Source: Balneolaceae bacterium UBA7797
GTDB lineage: Bacteria > Bacteroidota > Rhodothermia > Balneolales > Balneolaceae
Length of the DNA: 64,000 bases
Assembly: GCA_002480645.1 (NCBI GenBank)
Contig: DLCN01000007.1
Coordinates: 66,876-130,875 of the forward strand
Reading direction: 5' to 3'
Positions 44,186 to 54,097 of this stretch are shown one piece after another. Under the pieces are notes generated by a model. The model was not told the origin of the DNA, searched no databases, and worked only from the letters and a program-made list of their open reading frames with translations. The first letter of the stretch is position 1. Each line of letters starts with the position of its first letter. The position numbers and the translations under genes were made by a program.

Positions 44186-44881
44186 TCAGGCCTGAGCTAC
44201 GGTAGTAATCATTATTTTACCTGCCCCGACGTTTATCAGTTCACCGGCCAGTTCAAAGGTTGTAGCTCCGGTTGTAAACACATCATCTACAATGATGCAG
44301 GTTTTACCGGTAATTGCTTCCGGATTTCGGATCTCAAATGCCTTATTTATGTTCTCTCTTCGCTTTTCGAGCGAAAACCCGGTTTGTGTCTTCGTATTCT
44401 TGATCCGGATCACATCCGCTGGTTTTACTATTGGGATCCCCATTATTTTCTTCATTCCCAAAGCGATGTAAAAAGCCTGATTGTACCCTCTTTTTCTGAA
44501 TTTAGCAGGGTGTAAGGGAACCGGCAACAAAATGGTAGAACCCGGGTCAACGGTGTGATGCTTCCGGAACTGATTAGCTAATGCTTTCCCCATATCCGTT
44601 CCGATTCCTGTCAAACGATTGTATTTAAGATCATGGAGCAGATCCTGCAGATATCCGCCTTTATCAAAATTCCAGAGTGCATATTGTACCTCAATGCCTT
44701 CCGGTAAGATCACATCCGAAGTTGATGCATTCCCGGATGAGGCGAGTTCAAATTTATTCCTGATGCAAAAATTACAAACATGAGCCTCAGCAGATGACAA
44801 TGCATGTCCACAAACTGAGCACACCGAAGGAAATAAAATTTCGGACAGACCTTTTCGAACATATTTAATTCCATTCAACAT
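44186..44881 (-). CDS. ComF-family phosphoribosyltransferase-like protein
   Basis: The 231-residue protein has the ComF plan: an N-terminal zinc-finger-like C-S-V-C-G ... C-N-F-C segment near 20-38, and a phosphoribosyltransferase-like domain with the loop C-I-I-V-D-D-V-F-T-T-G-A-T near 197-209. ComF members aid DNA uptake in some naturally competent bacteria, though their reaction is unclear. It is divergent from the RodZ-like gene with 90 bases between the starts, and probably leads the operon that runs to the phosphatase. Confidence 0.86.
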   Translation of the reverse strand: MLNGIKYVRKGLSEILFPSVCSVCGHALSSAEAHVCNFCIRNKFELASSGNASTSDVILPEGIEVQYALWNFDKGGYLQDLLHDLKYNRLTGIGTDMGKALANQFRKHHTVDPGSTILLPVPLHPAKFRKRGYNQAFYIALGMKKIMGIPIVKPADVIRIKNTKTQTGFSLEKRRENINKAFEIRNPEAITGKTCIIVDDVFTTGATTFELAGELINVGAGKIMITTVAQA

Positions 44882-44971
44882 TTTGCGATATTAAATCAAT
44901 TGTTGCTTTTGCCAACCACATTAATTACTTAGTTTGAACGAAAATATCCAAAAGCTTTAATCATTTAGTGC

Positions 44972-46087
44972 ATGTCGCTCGGGAAAGATCTTGCAACCAT
45001 CAGGAAAGGACTTGGACTCACCCTTGAGGAGATCCAGAATGCCATTAAGATCCCAACTCATATTCTCAAATCTATCGAAGATGATAGTATTTATGACTCT
45101 GAGGAGCACAATACAACGTATATACGCAGCTTTATTAGAAGCTATGCCCGCGGCTTAAAGATCGATGACGATAAAGTTGTAGCAGCATTAGATGCAACTG
45201 AAGCGGGTATTTATGATCATAATCTGCTTACCGAAGATGATCCCGTACCGGTTGAAAAAACTTCGGACGAACCCTTCAATCTCTCTGAGGTTAAACCACC
45301 AGAAATTGAACAGGCTCCCTCAAAACCAACCCCAACTGTTGAAAATATCAACTGGGCGGATATGGGAAAACGTTTCACACTACAGGATACCGATTCAAGG
45401 ATATGGTTTTTCCTCATCATCGCCGTTTTTGTGATTGTGCTTGGTGCTGTAGGTTTCTATTTCAGAGGTAATATTGCCGGTTGGTTCTCAAGTTCTGAAG
45501 AACCTGTAACCACCGAAGAGCAAGTTCAGAACCCTGATTTACCGGAACCCGTATTTACAGATGAAACTCCATCCCAACAGGAAAATGATCAAGCTGTACA
45601 AACTGAAACTCTTCCTGAAGATGAACCAGCTGAAGAGGTAACAAATACTGATGATGCAGACGACGAAGAAACGCCCGAAAATACTGTTGATCCGAATCTG
45701 ATCGTACCGGTCATCACTCAATCTATTTCTCAATTAGATGACACCCTCTCTGTTATAGTTTATGCGGCTTTTGATAAACTGGAACCGGTTCGGGTGACCA
45801 GCGATCTGAACGGCAGAACAAATCCATTCTGGATGGAACCTGGTGAAGCATACATCTTTGATTTTGCTGATACACTGAGAGTACGGGGACAATACAGCCG
45901 GATGTTACTCATGTTCAATGGCCATGTGATCGAAGAAGCAGAAAGCAATTATTACGATGAGACCTTTGATTCGATCATTCTGACACGATCAATTTTTGAG
46001 AACGACATGTACAAGCAGGAAGCTTCACAGGATTTCCCATACGAGGTCGGTGCTCCGGACAGTGTAGTTTACAGAATCAGATACTGA
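44972..46087 (+). CDS. RodZ-like cytoskeleton protein with HTH and C-terminal beta domain
   Basis: The 371-residue protein has an XRE-type HTH at about 5-65 (MSLGKDLATIRKGLGLTLEE), a linker rich in Pro and Glu, a membrane span at about 144-163, then a very acidic periplasmic linker rich in Glu, Asp and Thr at about 175-240, and a C-terminal beta domain with the DUF4115-like pattern from about 250. This is the layout of RodZ, which links the MreB cytoskeleton with the cell-wall machinery. No mreB is nearby. It is transcribed together with ligA, 7 bases away. Confidence 0.78.
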   Translation: MSLGKDLATIRKGLGLTLEEIQNAIKIPTHILKSIEDDSIYDSEEHNTTYIRSFIRSYARGLKIDDDKVVAALDATEAGIYDHNLLTEDDPVPVEKTSDEPFNLSEVKPPEIEQAPSKPTPTVENINWADMGKRFTLQDTDSRIWFFLIIAVFVIVLGAVGFYFRGNIAGWFSSSEEPVTTEEQVQNPDLPEPVFTDETPSQQENDQAVQTETLPEDEPAEEVTNTDDADDEETPENTVDPNLIVPVITQSISQLDDTLSVIVYAAFDKLEPVRVTSDLNGRTNPFWMEPGEAYIFDFADTLRVRGQYSRMLLMFNGHVIEEAESNYYDETFDSIILTRSIFENDMYKQEASQDFPYEVGAPDSVVYRIRY

Positions 46088-46094
46088 TCCGGCA

Positions 46095-48095
46095 ATGACT
46101 AAACAACAGGCAGAAGCACGCATCAAAGAACTGCGGGACCTGTTAGATAAAGCAAATGAAGCTTATTATCAGGATGCTACCCCCTTTCTCAGTGACAAAG
46201 AATTTGACGAAAAGTTAAAAGAACTTGATGCCCTTGAAAAAGAGCATGATCTGATCTCCCCCGATTCACCCACCCAACGTGTTGGTAGTGATATCTCTTC
46301 CGAATTTGAAACGGTTCAACACCCCGTTCCGCTCTTAAGTCTTGATAATACCTATAACGAAGATGAGCTGAATGACTTTGACGGAAGAGTGAAGAAAATT
46401 CTGGGGCATGAAGACTATGAATATTTCGTGGAATTGAAATTCGATGGTGCATCTCTTCGCCTGCGGTATGAACAAGGGGAATTGGTTCTGGGAGCAACCC
46501 GGGGCGATGGTCAGCAAGGTGATGACATCACCCGCAATATAAAAACAGTTCGGGATATTCCCCTTCGGCTTTCGGGAGATTATCCTGAAGTAGTAGAAGT
46601 TCGCGGCGAAGCGTACATGGAACGGGAAGCCTTTGCCCGATTGAATGAACGCCGGGAGGAAGAAGGATTGAGTGTCTTTGCAAATCCAAGAAATTCTACG
46701 GCAGGTTCACTTAAAATGCAGGATCCTAAAGCCGTGGCTCAACGCCCGATCCGTTTTTTTGCCTTTGATCTGTTGTTTGAAGACGATAATGACACTATTA
46801 CTCAAGCCGGGAAACTGGAACTGATCTATAAATTTGGGTTACCCGGGAATGACCATCCCAGATTATGTAAATCCATAGAGGATGTGCATAAGACGATTCA
46901 GGAATTTGATGAACTCCGCCATAAACTACCTTATGAAACCGATGGAGTGGTCATCAAAATAAATCAGGCTGAACTCCGTGATCAACTGGGTTCAACTTCC
47001 AAATTTCCGAGATGGGCCATTGCTTATAAATTTGAAGCGGAACAGGCAACCACTTCCATCAACGATATCTCTCTTCAGGTTGGCAGATTAGGGACCATCA
47101 CTCCGGTCGCAGAAATGGAACCTGTTTTATTGGCCGGAACCACAGTTAAAAGAGCCTCCCTGCACAACGAGGACGAGATCCGGAGAAAAGACATTCGAAT
47201 TGGTGATACCGTAGTGGTAGAAAAAGCAGGAGAGATCATCCCACAGGTTATAAGTGTAGTAAATCCCGACCGGGAAAATAGAAATGATGAATTTCAGTTT
47301 CCTGAACACTGCCCCGCCTGTGAATCCAAATTGGTTAAGTTTGATGGGGAAGTAGCCTGGCGCTGCGTGAACCCTTTATGTCCACCACAGGTACGGATCA
47401 AAATAGAGCATTTTGCTTCGAGAGATGCATTAGATATTGAGGGATTAGGAGAATCTGTTGCCGACCAGCTGGTTAGTGAAGGACTGATCCGGACCTATGC
47501 CGATCTCTATGAATTATCCACTGAAGACCTCATCCCGCTGGAACGGATGGCTGAAAAGAGTGCTCAAAACCTGATCAATGCCATTCAAAAAAGTAAAGAA
47601 CAACCCTTTGAACGTGTTTTATACGCACTTGGGATTCGCTTTGTGGGTAAAACGGTAGCCAAAGACCTTGCGAAGGCATTTAAAAACTTAGAAAAACTCC
47701 GATCTGTTTCGGAAGAGGAACTGTTGGAGGTCGATTCCATCGGTCCCCGTATCGCCGAATCCGTAGTCAATTTCTTTGGTAATGAAAAGAATTCAGCAAT
47801 TGTAGATCGTCTGTTTTCATACGGACTTCAGTTTGAGTTACATGAACAGGAACAGGCTTCCAGTGTTCTGGATGGAAAAACCATTGTGTTAACGGGCTCA
47901 CTTCCCAGCCTGACACGTAAAGAAGCCTCAGAATTGATCGAAAAGCATGGTGGAAAAACTTCAAGTTCAGTTAGCAAGAAAACGGACTTTGTGTTAGCCG
48001 GTGAATCTGCGGGCAGTAAATTAACCAAAGCTCAGAATCTCGGGATCACCGTTTGGAATGAAGAAGAATTTCTACAGTATATCGGAGAAAGATAA
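46095..48095 (+). CDS. ligA: NAD-dependent DNA ligase
   Basis: The 666-residue ligase seals nicks with NAD as cofactor. The nucleotidylation motif K-F-D-G is at 115-118 (Lys115), the OB and zinc-finger regions follow, with the four Cys ligands Cys406, Cys409, Cys424 and Cys429, then helix-hairpin-helix motifs (about 440-575) and a C-terminal BRCT domain (about 588-666). This is the housekeeping ligase and is distinct from the ATP-dependent ligase usually paired with the helicase/PdeM genes of the last part of the window. Confidence 0.97.
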   Translation: MTKQQAEARIKELRDLLDKANEAYYQDATPFLSDKEFDEKLKELDALEKEHDLISPDSPTQRVGSDISSEFETVQHPVPLLSLDNTYNEDELNDFDGRVKKILGHEDYEYFVELKFDGASLRLRYEQGELVLGATRGDGQQGDDITRNIKTVRDIPLRLSGDYPEVVEVRGEAYMEREAFARLNERREEEGLSVFANPRNSTAGSLKMQDPKAVAQRPIRFFAFDLLFEDDNDTITQAGKLELIYKFGLPGNDHPRLCKSIEDVHKTIQEFDELRHKLPYETDGVVIKINQAELRDQLGSTSKFPRWAIAYKFEAEQATTSINDISLQVGRLGTITPVAEMEPVLLAGTTVKRASLHNEDEIRRKDIRIGDTVVVEKAGEIIPQVISVVNPDRENRNDEFQFPEHCPACESKLVKFDGEVAWRCVNPLCPPQVRIKIEHFASRDALDIEGLGESVADQLVSEGLIRTYADLYELSTEDLIPLERMAEKSAQNLINAIQKSKEQPFERVLYALGIRFVGKTVAKDLAKAFKNLEKLRSVSEEELLEVDSIGPRIAESVVNFFGNEKNSAIVDRLFSYGLQFELHEQEQASSVLDGKTIVLTGSLPSLTRKEASELIEKHGGKTSSSVSKKTDFVLAGESAGSKLTKAQNLGITVWNEEEFLQYIGER

Positions 48096-48195
48096 ATTCC
48101 GGGCATTCATTCAACGTGGACGTGATCATTCTGCCTAGTAACATTCTTAATTCTTAGTTGAATTTTCTATCTTCGGCAAATAACCTTTGCAGCCT

Positions 48196-49410
48196 ATGGA
48201 CATCCACCCACTTGACACCGAACAATTAGGGCTTAAAACTCTTGAGAAGCACCTGATCCGCTCTAAAAGTAAAGTTTCATTGAAAATTGGCATCCCCAAA
48301 GAGATCTCTATTGATGAACGCAGGGTTTCTCTTACACCGGGAGGAGTATCTGTTTTGAAAGCAAACGGCCATGAGGTTTTCATTGAACAAGGTGCCGGTG
48401 AGGAAGCAAAATTTACCGATCAGGATTATGCAGAAGCCGGAGCAGAGATCGCACTCAGCGCAGAAGATGTGTACAGAAAGTCTGAATTGATCCTGAAAGT
48501 TGCCCCGCTTTGCAGTGAGGAATTTGATTATCTCACCCCTGAGCAATCTGTCATTTCAGCCTTACATATCGGAAGTCAAAATGAGGAATATTTTCAGGCG
48601 TTCATCGATAAATCTGTGACAGGTATCGGGTATGAATTCATCCGTGGGGAAGACAAAGAATTCCCGATCGTTAGGATGATGCATGAAATTACAGGGTCTA
48701 TCGCTGTTCAGATCGCTGCTCATTATATGGAAACCCGCAGTGGCGGGCAGGGAATAATGCTGGGAGGTATTTCAGGTGTTCCACCGGCAACGGTTGTGAT
48801 ACTTGGTGCCGGAATAACCGGAGAATATGCGGCGCGAACTGCCCTTGGTTACGGCGCTCAGGTTTTTGTGATGGATAACGATCTCACGGCCCTGCGCAGG
48901 CTGGAAAATGCACTCGACCGAAGAATTATCACTGCAGTAGCCAACCAGCAATATTTGAGCAACGCATTAAAGTTCGCTGACGTTATTATCGGTGCTGCGA
49001 TGGCCGAAGGAGACCGTTCACCATGCTGGGTTACCGAGGATATGGTGGCCGGAATGAAACCTGGTAGTGTGGTAGTGGATACTGTGATCGATCAGGGAGG
49101 TTGTGTGGCTACAAGTAGACCTACAACCCACTCTAACCCAATATTTCAGACTTATGATGTAACGCACTACTGTGTGCCAAATATTCCTGCAAACGTTGCA
49201 CGTACCGCGACTTATGCATTGAACAATGTTCTGGTTCCCTACGTGTTATCTATTGGTGATGCGGGAGGAATTAAAGAATGCCTGTGGGATAATCCGGCTC
49301 TGCGAAATGGCACCTATACCTATCGAAAACATATAACCAAGAAACTATTAAACGAGATGTTCGACTTCCCTTACAGGGACATCGAAATGTTGATCGCCTC
49401 TCAGATCTGA
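48196..49410 (+). CDS. ald: Alanine dehydrogenase
   Basis: I take the ATG at 48196 (404 residues); a TTG at 48187 is 3 codons upstream. Compared with the classic Ald the product has about 28 extra N-terminal residues before K-I-G-I-P-K-E-I. The catalytic residues are expected to be Lys101 and His124, and the NAD-binding domain has V-I-L-G-A-G-I-T-G-E-Y. It interconverts alanine with pyruvate and ammonia. Long-form alanine dehydrogenases of this size occur in Bacteroidota. The nicotinamide nucleotide transhydrogenase alpha chain is related, but this protein lacks its C-terminal membrane part. Confidence 0.88.
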   Translation: MDIHPLDTEQLGLKTLEKHLIRSKSKVSLKIGIPKEISIDERRVSLTPGGVSVLKANGHEVFIEQGAGEEAKFTDQDYAEAGAEIALSAEDVYRKSELILKVAPLCSEEFDYLTPEQSVISALHIGSQNEEYFQAFIDKSVTGIGYEFIRGEDKEFPIVRMMHEITGSIAVQIAAHYMETRSGGQGIMLGGISGVPPATVVILGAGITGEYAARTALGYGAQVFVMDNDLTALRRLENALDRRIITAVANQQYLSNALKFADVIIGAAMAEGDRSPCWVTEDMVAGMKPGSVVVDTVIDQGGCVATSRPTTHSNPIFQTYDVTHYCVPNIPANVARTATYALNNVLVPYVLSIGDAGGIKECLWDNPALRNGTYTYRKHITKKLLNEMFDFPYRDIEMLIASQI

Positions 49411-49435
49411 CTTTTACATAATCAATTAGGAATAA

Positions 49436-49801
49436 ATGTCTGAACTTTCAGATTCCAATTTCAAACGCATTAGCCTCATCAACTGGATACTGACTATTCC
49501 GATGATCGTGTTGTTTTCATGGCCTTATTATTATGCGGCAAAGCTGGTGGGGATGGAGGAATCTTTCCGGTATATCGGTGCATTCATGTTTTCACTTCCT
49601 TTTATGTTCACCATTATGCACGGTCATGTTACTATGGCCCTGGGCTCAGTTCACCGGGAGCATTATTACCGATGGTTAGAGGAGCACACTTTTTCTTATG
49701 GAATCCTGTTTACACCTACTTTCGTTAAAACACGATTTCGGCTCATCTTCCTAATTGTAAGTCTGATCTTTTTACCGGTAGGGTATTTACTGAGCTTTTG
49801 A
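49436..49801 (+). CDS. Small integral membrane protein
   Basis: The 121-residue protein has three predicted spans (about 14-34, 43-66 and 97-118) with short loops and a positively charged loop before the last span. I do not recognise the family. It lies 25 bases after the alanine dehydrogenase stop, so it is possibly co-transcribed, and it is followed by a structured interval and a bidirectional terminator. A role in the alanine dehydrogenase context is only a guess by position. Confidence 0.65.
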   Translation: MSELSDSNFKRISLINWILTIPMIVLFSWPYYYAAKLVGMEESFRYIGAFMFSLPFMFTIMHGHVTMALGSVHREHYYRWLEEHTFSYGILFTPTFVKTRFRLIFLIVSLIFLPVGYLLSF

Positions 49802-49913
49802 AGTTTTGGCACTCCACTTCCTCTTATAAATTAAATATCCCAATATCTGCAGGGTTAAAACCCATGCTTACTTATGTACCAGCTAATTCTCCCATTCGAT
49901 TTCGAAACTAACG

Positions 49914-49960
49914 TTCCATATCGGGCATAAGCGAGTATGGACTTTAGTCCTGCGCCATAT
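49914..49960 (+). other. Two mutually exclusive hairpins downstream of the membrane protein
   Basis: The central sequence T-A-T-G-G (49936-49940) can pair with CCATA upstream (49916-49920) or with CCATA downstream (49955-49959), so only one of the two stems can form at a time. The upstream stem extends through three more pairs around an 8-base loop. A smaller GGAC-TTTA-GTCC hairpin (49939-49950) competes as well. The layout resembles an attenuator or repeated palindromic element. The interval has no recognisable gene. Confidence 0.35.
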
Positions 49961-49982
49961 GATTTACATAAATGTTAAACCA

Positions 49983-50008
49983 AAACGAGGGACCTAAATC
50001 CCTCGTTT
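49983..50008. terminator. Bidirectional terminator between the membrane protein and acs
   Basis: A 10-base stem (49983-49992 with 49999-50008) and a 6-base loop is flanked by T-rich sequence on both strands (GTTTTAA after it on the plus strand and TTGGTTTAA on the minus strand). It separates the convergent plus-strand genes from acs, which ends at 50041. Confidence 0.75.
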
Positions 50009-50040
50009 GTTTTAATGAAAACATATTGAGAAAAGATATC

Positions 50041-51939
50041 CTAAATCGGCTCTCCGTTTTTGATGTCTTCGACCACCGCCGGATCCAGTAGTGTGGAAGT
50101 ATCTCCGACATTTTCCAGATCATTCGCAGCGATCTTTCTCAGAATTCGACGCATAATTTTACCTGAACGTGTTTTTGGAAGTCCGGGCACGATCTGAATT
50201 TTATCCGGTTTGGCGATCGGGCCGATAATTTTGGTAACCAGATCGAGTAATTCTTTCTTGAACTCAGCGGTATCCTTGATCTCACCATCGGTGATCATGA
50301 ATGCATACACCCCCTGCCCTTTTATATCATGTGGATATCCAACAATAGCCGTTTCTACCACTTTGTTGTGTTCATCCAGTGCATTTTCAATTTCTGCAGT
50401 CCCTAATCGGTGTCCACTTACATTTAACACATCATCTACCCGACCGGTAATTCTATAATAACCATCCTCATCACGGCGGCAGCCATCACCGGTAAAGTAG
50501 TAACCTTTATACGTACTCAGATAGGTTTGAATATATCGCTCATGATCCCCATAAACAGTTCTAGCTATCGATGGCCATGGATGTTTGATACACAAATTAC
50601 CTTCTACTGCATTTCCTCTTATCTCATCACCATTTTCATCCAGTAAAACAGGGAAAATTCCCGGTAAAGGAAGTGTCGCAAAACCCGGTTTGGTTGGAGT
50701 GATTCCACCCAGCGGGGAGATCATTATGCCACCTGTTTCTGTTTGCCACCAAGTGTCTACAATGGAGCATCGCTCATTTCCGATATTGTGATGGTACCAG
50801 TGCCAGGCTTCTTCATTGATAGGTTCACCCACCGAACCGAGCACTTTTAAGGAGCTCAGATCATATTTCTTCACGTAGTCAAGGTCATAACTCATCAACG
50901 CCCGGATAGCCGTTGGTGCCGTATAGAAATGAGTTACTTTATACTTTTCTACAACTTCCCAGAAACGCCCGGCATCCGGATAAGTTGGCGTCCCCTCAAA
51001 GATAATACCTGTAGTTCCGGTAAATAATGGTCCGTAGATTATGTAGCTATGCCCGGTGATCCAGCCTGCATCTGCGGTACACCAATATACATCATCGGCA
51101 CCGACCTGAAATACATTCCGGAAGGAATAACTGGTGTAGACCATATACCCGCCACATGTGTGCACTACACCTTTTGGCTTTCCGGTTGAACCGGAAGTGT
51201 AGAGAATAAAAAGCGGATCTTCGGCATCCATTTCCACCGCTTCATGCTCTTTTGAAGCATTACGAATAAGATTATGCCACCACCGGTCACGTCCTTCTAC
51301 CCAATTGATATCACGGTTGGTACGCTGACAAACAATCACACTTTCTACAGTTGGACAACTTTCAAGAGCTTCATCAGAAATATCTTTTAGAGGAACATGC
51401 TTATCTCCACGACGAAGTCCGTCATTGGTGATCAGCATCTTAGCCTCACAATCATTAATACGTTCGGCCAGCGACTGAGCAGAGAATCCCGCAAAAACAA
51501 TGGAGTGAACCGCTCCGATGCGTGCACAGGCCAATGCCGCAATGATCAATTCCGGGGTCATGGCCATGTAAATACATACCCGATCTCCTTTTGTGACGCC
51601 TTTACTTTCCAGCACATTCGAAAAACGACAAACATCCTCATGTAGCTGTTTAAAGGTGATGGTTCTACGGAAAGAATCGGGGTGATTCGGTTCAAAAATA
51701 AAGGCTGTTTTATTCCCGATCGTGTTTAGATGCCGGTCAAGTGCATTTTCTGTGATATTTAATTTCCCGCCTTCAAACCATTTTATATCGGCGGTTTCAA
51801 AACTACCTGACTGAACGTTATCCCATCGTTTCCGCCAATAAAAAGTACCTGCCTCATGTTCCCAGAACGCCAATCGGTCTTCTTCGCTCTCTTTAAAAGT
51901 TTCCTGATATTCCTGAAAGGATTTTATATTCAGCCACAT
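50041..51939 (-). CDS. acs: Acetyl-CoA synthetase
   Basis: The 632-residue enzyme activates acetate with ATP and CoA. It has the AMP-binding loop L-Y-T-S-G-S-T-G-K-P-K-G-V, the W-Q-T-E-T-G-G block and the catalytic lysine Lys594 in T-R-S-G-K-I-M-R-R, a site that is acetylated in many organisms to control activity. The gene is divergent from the two-component regulator at 52049 with 109 bases between the starts. No acetate kinase or phosphotransacetylase is nearby. Confidence 0.96.
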   Translation of the reverse strand: MWLNIKSFQEYQETFKESEEDRLAFWEHEAGTFYWRKRWDNVQSGSFETADIKWFEGGKLNITENALDRHLNTIGNKTAFIFEPNHPDSFRRTITFKQLHEDVCRFSNVLESKGVTKGDRVCIYMAMTPELIIAALACARIGAVHSIVFAGFSAQSLAERINDCEAKMLITNDGLRRGDKHVPLKDISDEALESCPTVESVIVCQRTNRDINWVEGRDRWWHNLIRNASKEHEAVEMDAEDPLFILYTSGSTGKPKGVVHTCGGYMVYTSYSFRNVFQVGADDVYWCTADAGWITGHSYIIYGPLFTGTTGIIFEGTPTYPDAGRFWEVVEKYKVTHFYTAPTAIRALMSYDLDYVKKYDLSSLKVLGSVGEPINEEAWHWYHHNIGNERCSIVDTWWQTETGGIMISPLGGITPTKPGFATLPLPGIFPVLLDENGDEIRGNAVEGNLCIKHPWPSIARTVYGDHERYIQTYLSTYKGYYFTGDGCRRDEDGYYRITGRVDDVLNVSGHRLGTAEIENALDEHNKVVETAIVGYPHDIKGQGVYAFMITDGEIKDTAEFKKELLDLVTKIIGPIAKPDKIQIVPGLPKTRSGKIMRRILRKIAANDLENVGDTSTLLDPAVVEDIKNGEPI

Positions 51940-52048
51940 AGTGATTAATATTTTTAAATGGTTGGTTTTTGCTGCGCGTTATGTTGATATATTTTAGTGG
52001 CAGAATCAAGTTAAAAATTGTGTACAATCCTCTAAAAAGCGCTTACGC

Positions 52049-52726
52049 ATGAGAGCTCTGGTCGTTGAAGACGAACCTTTACTAAGAGAATCCCTGGATG
52101 ATCATCTGTTCCAGCAGGGATTTACCACCGATCTGGCGATCGATAAAAGGGAAGCGGAAGAACTTCTGATCTCGCAGGAATATGATCTGCTGCTACTCGA
52201 CCTGAGTCTGCCGGATGGAGATGGATTAGACCTTTTAAACACGTTGAAGGCTACAGATGCTAATACTGCTACCATCATTTTAAGTGCTCGAGGAGAACTC
52301 GAAGACCGGATCTTAGGATTGGAACGCGGTAGTGACGATTATTTACCTAAGCCCTTTTCGATGCTTGAACTCACCGCCCGGATCCACGCGGTCTTACGCC
52401 GACGATTTAAAATTCAGGATAACTATGTAAAGATAGGTGAACTCACCATTTATCTGGATACCAACACCATTCTATATAAAGATAATAATCTGGAGTTCAC
52501 CGATACCGAGTATCGAATACTGCGTTATCTGGCTCTTAATAAAAATAAAACGGTTACACGGATCACTCTTTCCGAACATATCTGGGGAGATAAAGTTGAT
52601 GACCGTTTTTCTTTAGACTTCGTGAATTCGCATATAAAGAATATCCGACGAAAATTTTCGTCCAGAAATTTTACCGACCCGATCAAGACCGTTTATGGCA
52701 TCGGGTACCGCATGGAGGATGTATGA
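52049..52726 (+). CDS. OmpR-family response regulator
   Basis: The 225-residue regulator has a receiver domain with acidic pocket Glu7-Asp8, phosphorylation site Asp51 and a switch Lys near 101 (Y-L-P-K-P-F-S), then a winged-helix DNA-binding domain (about 125-225) of the OmpR/PhoB type. It overlaps the histidine kinase start by 4 bases. Position directly upstream of a heavy-metal efflux operon suggests metal-responsive control, as in CusRS or CzcRS (inference). Confidence 0.9.
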   Translation: MRALVVEDEPLLRESLDDHLFQQGFTTDLAIDKREAEELLISQEYDLLLLDLSLPDGDGLDLLNTLKATDANTATIILSARGELEDRILGLERGSDDYLPKPFSMLELTARIHAVLRRRFKIQDNYVKIGELTIYLDTNTILYKDNNLEFTDTEYRILRYLALNKNKTVTRITLSEHIWGDKVDDRFSLDFVNSHIKNIRRKFSSRNFTDPIKTVYGIGYRMEDV

Positions 52727-54039
52727 AACTACGTACTAAACTAAGCCTTGCAAATCTACTCGTGAATCTCTTCTTCCTTCTTTTTGCAGGGTTCTCGGTT
52801 TTTTATGTGGTTGATAAAGCTGTGTTTAACGAATTGGATGAGCACCTCGTAAACCATAAACAGGATCTGGTTCAACGTTTCGAAAAGGGAGAGATTACAT
52901 TACAAACCATTCGGGAAATGGGATCGATTGGTTCCTACGAGTGGATCGAATTTGATCAGGTAAGTGATTCAAACGCTGAACCATCGGTGAGTTTTAAAAC
53001 GGTTGAAAAAGCCCGTTTTAAAGATCAACCTGTTGAAAAATACCGGCAATTAACCAGTGTGATCATATTAGATGCTACTCCATACCGACTCACAATTTAT
53101 GAAGAGATCGGTGGGTGGAAATCGATCGCGATAACTATCATCATCACAATCCTTGTCATTCTATTCGCCTGGTACATCATTGTTTATTTCGGATACAACC
53201 TGGTGCTTTCCCAAACACTACGTCCATTTTTTGATACCATTGAAAAACTCCGCGGAATACGTTCTGATCGGGACTTTGAAATTAGTTTTCCGGAAGTGTC
53301 TACGACAGAATTCAATGAATTGAACTCCACGCTAAATACAATGTTATCAGAACTGGAGGATTCCTTCAAAAAACAGAAACATTTCATCCAGAATGCCTCC
53401 CATGAGCTGTTAACACCACTTTCCATTATCCGACAAAAAACAGATGAACTGCTGAATAAACCCCTTGATGAACACACTCTCGTGAGTTTGTCTAATATCC
53501 AGCGAACGGTGATCCGCCTGAAAAAACTTTCTAATGCCTTACTGCTAATAAGCCGGGTGGAGAATAAACATTATTCAATTAACGAGAATGTCTCACTTTC
53601 TGAACTGATCGAGAAGGTCCATTCTGAGCTTTCCGATTTTCTTCTAAATAAAAATGTAAGTCTGAAATATGATCCGAATGAATTAAAAACAATTCAGGGA
53701 AACACAGATCTAATACATTCAGTGTTTTATAATGTATTACAAAATGCCGTGTACCATACCGAATCTGATACGGAGATCGCGGTACAGGCAGCTTTAAGAG
53801 GGCCAACCTACCACATAACTGTTCAGGATTCCGGGCCGGGTATACCGGAAGAGGATCTGGATCAGATCTTCGAGCGATTCCGTAGGTCATCGGGTAATAA
53901 TGGTTCGGGCAATCATGGTTTGGGATTAGCCATCGTTAAAAGTATCTGCGATCTGCATTCCTGGGATTGTTATTTTGAAAAAGGATTGAATACAGGTTCA
54001 TGTTTCCATTTAGAGATCCCTAAAGTCTCACTGGTTTAA
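52723..54039 (+). CDS. Sensor histidine kinase of the efflux operon
   Basis: The 438-residue kinase has two membrane spans (about 9-29 and 135-157) around a periplasmic domain of about 105 residues, then a short linker and a HisKA domain with His227 in N-A-S-H-E-L-L-T-P-L. The ATP-binding domain shows Q-N-A-V-Y-H-T-E-S, D-S-G-P-G-I-P and G-L-G-L-A-I-V-K motifs. The start overlaps the regulator stop by 4 bases. The periplasmic domain has no Met- or His-rich patch of copper sensors. Confidence 0.9.
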   Translation: MKLRTKLSLANLLVNLFFLLFAGFSVFYVVDKAVFNELDEHLVNHKQDLVQRFEKGEITLQTIREMGSIGSYEWIEFDQVSDSNAEPSVSFKTVEKARFKDQPVEKYRQLTSVIILDATPYRLTIYEEIGGWKSIAITIIITILVILFAWYIIVYFGYNLVLSQTLRPFFDTIEKLRGIRSDRDFEISFPEVSTTEFNELNSTLNTMLSELEDSFKKQKHFIQNASHELLTPLSIIRQKTDELLNKPLDEHTLVSLSNIQRTVIRLKKLSNALLLISRVENKHYSINENVSLSELIEKVHSELSDFLLNKNVSLKYDPNELKTIQGNTDLIHSVFYNVLQNAVYHTESDTEIAVQAALRGPTYHITVQDSGPGIPEEDLDQIFERFRRSSGNNGSGNHGLGLAIVKSICDLHSWDCYFEKGLNTGSCFHLEIPKVSLV

Positions 54040-54097
54040 GCTCTCCATTTTCTGTACATAATTGAGATGTATTTTCTGAAAAATTATATCTCAAGTT

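Noticed and set aside
46095..48095. LigA as the ligase of the Lhr/PdeM repair set
   Set aside because: It is the NAD-dependent housekeeping ligase, 12 kb away and in an operon with the RodZ-like gene. The set's usual ligase is ATP-dependent.
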